Assembly: GCF_038900055.1 (NCBI RefSeq)
Contig: NZ_JBBMQM010000001.1
Coordinates: 2,666,001 to 2,730,000 of the forward strand
DNA length: 64,000 bases
Direction of reading: 5' to 3'
Source of the DNA: Henriciella sp. AS95
GTDB taxonomy: Bacteria; Pseudomonadota; Alphaproteobacteria; Caulobacterales; Hyphomonadaceae
The position numbers and the translations under genes are program-made. The notes below the pieces were generated by a model. The model was given only the letters and a program-made list of their open reading frames with translations, searched no databases and was not told where the DNA came from. This document shows positions 63,169 through 64,000 of this stretch, piece by piece (position 1 is the stretch's first letter; the number at the start of each line of letters is the position of its first letter).

Positions 63169-63263
63169 ATCTTCATCCGCTAACTTGTCAGGCCTTCTTG
63201 GCGTCAGATGAACGCGATGCATGTTTTGTGCAAGGCAACAAATGATCGCATTAGCAGAACTAA

Positions 63264-63302
63264 AACACGAAAACGGATGTAGCCGGGGTTCAGCTACATC
63301 CG
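63264..63302 (-). terminator. Intrinsic terminator of the rhodanese gene
   Basis: CGGATGTAGC (63274-63283) and GCTACATCCG (63293-63302) form a perfect 10-bp stem with a 9-base loop. On the minus strand it is followed by TTTTCGTGTTTT. It lies 29 bases after the rhodanese stop. Confidence 0.85.
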
Positions 63303-63330
63303 CTCAGCAAGTGCCATCGCGCAGGAATGG

Positions 63331-63870
63331 TCAGGGCGTTTGCAGCGATGTCACCCAGTTGACGGCCTCGTCATTGGTCGAGACGAGTTCGCCAAGTTCG
63401 TAGATATTCTCATAGCCGTAGCCATAGAGATTGATGAAAGTCGGAATGTTGAGAGCGAGCGGCGCACGTTTCAGCACGACCGGAGCGACATCATCCTCAA
63501 AATTATTGTTGCAATAGATGAGGATGCGCGTGTCCTTGGAGGGAATCACCTCGGCCAGCTTTTCATCGGTGAAGTCCGAGAAATTAAGATGCACAGCGCC
63601 GCTGATATGCCCCATCACATACGCCGCCTCGCTGCGGGTATCGAGGATGATGGCGTCTTCCTCTGCCTTCATCTCATTGAAGTCTGCGAGGCTGACGAGC
63701 CGACCTTCGCGATAAGCCATGACATCTTCGGTCATCATCGCGAAAGCTGGATAGTCGATTTCTGGTGAGCCCTCTGCGGCGGGGCCTTCTTGCGCATTGG
63801 CCATCAAGCCGGACGCAACAAAGGCGACGATCATCGCCAGTCCGATTATAGCGTTTCGACGTTCGCCCAT
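63331..63870 (-). CDS. Periplasmic rhodanese-domain protein
   Basis: From ATG 63870 a 179-residue protein with signal peptide NAIIGLAMIVAFVASGLMANA and a single rhodanese domain. The domain includes DAIILDTRSEAAYVMGHISG, AVHLNFSDFTDEKL, and active-site loop RILIYCNNNFEDDVAPVV with Cys. The loop CNNNFED is not the usual six-residue C-x4-[RK] form, so sulfur transfer is uncertain. The longer ORF (to 63975) would hide the signal peptide. Confidence 0.85.
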   Translation of the reverse strand: MGERRNAIIGLAMIVAFVASGLMANAQEGPAAEGSPEIDYPAFAMMTEDVMAYREGRLVSLADFNEMKAEEDAIILDTRSEAAYVMGHISGAVHLNFSDFTDEKLAEVIPSKDTRILIYCNNNFEDDVAPVVLKRAPLALNIPTFINLYGYGYENIYELGELVSTNDEAVNWVTSLQTP

Positions 63871-64000
63871 GGCGTAGTCTCCTCTTCCCGTGGCAACCAA
63901 ACTCAACCCGAAATGGGGCGGCAATGGGGTAAGGAGCGGGCTATTGGAGGGTAAATTTTGCCGCGGACAGGGCATTTCCCGACCGCGGCAGAATCTTTTC

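Overview
The window is GC-rich, gene-dense chromosomal DNA of an alphaproteobacterium. A Caulobacterales/Hyphomonadales-type host is the best guess. This rests on a gene transfer agent (GTA)-type head cluster whose capsid resembles the Rhodobacter capsulatus GTA capsid, a hisS-hisZ-hisG operon, a bacteriophytochrome with its own heme oxygenase, a DmdB-like acyl-CoA ligase and tandem type-B carboxylesterases. The lineage is inferred from protein recognition, not from a marker gene. No rRNA, tRNA, insertion sequence or CRISPR array was seen.

Layout. 1-5631 (minus): GTA/HK97 head module (large terminase, portal, small membrane/coiled-coil protein, prohead protease, capsid, a small unknown protein, adaptor, tail terminator), cut by the left edge. 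5700-20740: housekeeping and envelope genes: a 50-residue membrane protein, a PlsC-like acyltransferase, oxidoreductases, hslO, a GGDEF-EAL protein, a beta-lactamase-fold esterase, transporters, and a pentapeptide-repeat membrane protein. The latter carries a 33-bp tandem array framed by a perfect 29-bp inverted repeat. 20743-29000: argF, then bphO-bphP-zntB-mscS, then an S41 peptidase. 29000-35100: LapA-like protein, YihY, GST/MarR/acyl-CoA dehydrogenase, argD, and an apparently orphan small RNA. 35190-38980: hisS-hisZ-hisG with a six-histidine leader peptide. 39000-51900: glycoside hydrolase, TrkH, oligopeptide permeases with a thioesterase, assorted hydrolases, acyl-CoA ligase, GDPD lipoprotein. 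52100-63900: glyoxalase-like protein, desaturase, SDR/unknown/pdxH operon, mdh, aroC, paired small membrane proteins, paired carboxylesterases, ferredoxin-NADP reductase and a periplasmic rhodanese.

How the genes work together. argD, argF and hslO, commonly adjacent in alphaproteobacteria, lie in the same order and strand here but are spread over 26 kb. BphO supplies biliverdin to BphP, whose gene start overlaps the bphO stop. HisZ is expected to be the regulatory partner of HisG, and the operon appears to be controlled by a histidine leader peptide starting almost at the transcript 5' end. The genome is very compact: five convergent pairs share a single stop tetranucleotide.

The most unusual signals are: (1) the inverted-repeat-flanked in-frame minisatellite in the pentapeptide gene; (2) the near-leaderless his attenuator peptide; (3) the sRNA at 34891-35005, with promoter, repeated TTCGATAT half-sites, terminator and a loop carrying three CCCUGA motifs complementary to several ribosome binding sites in this window.
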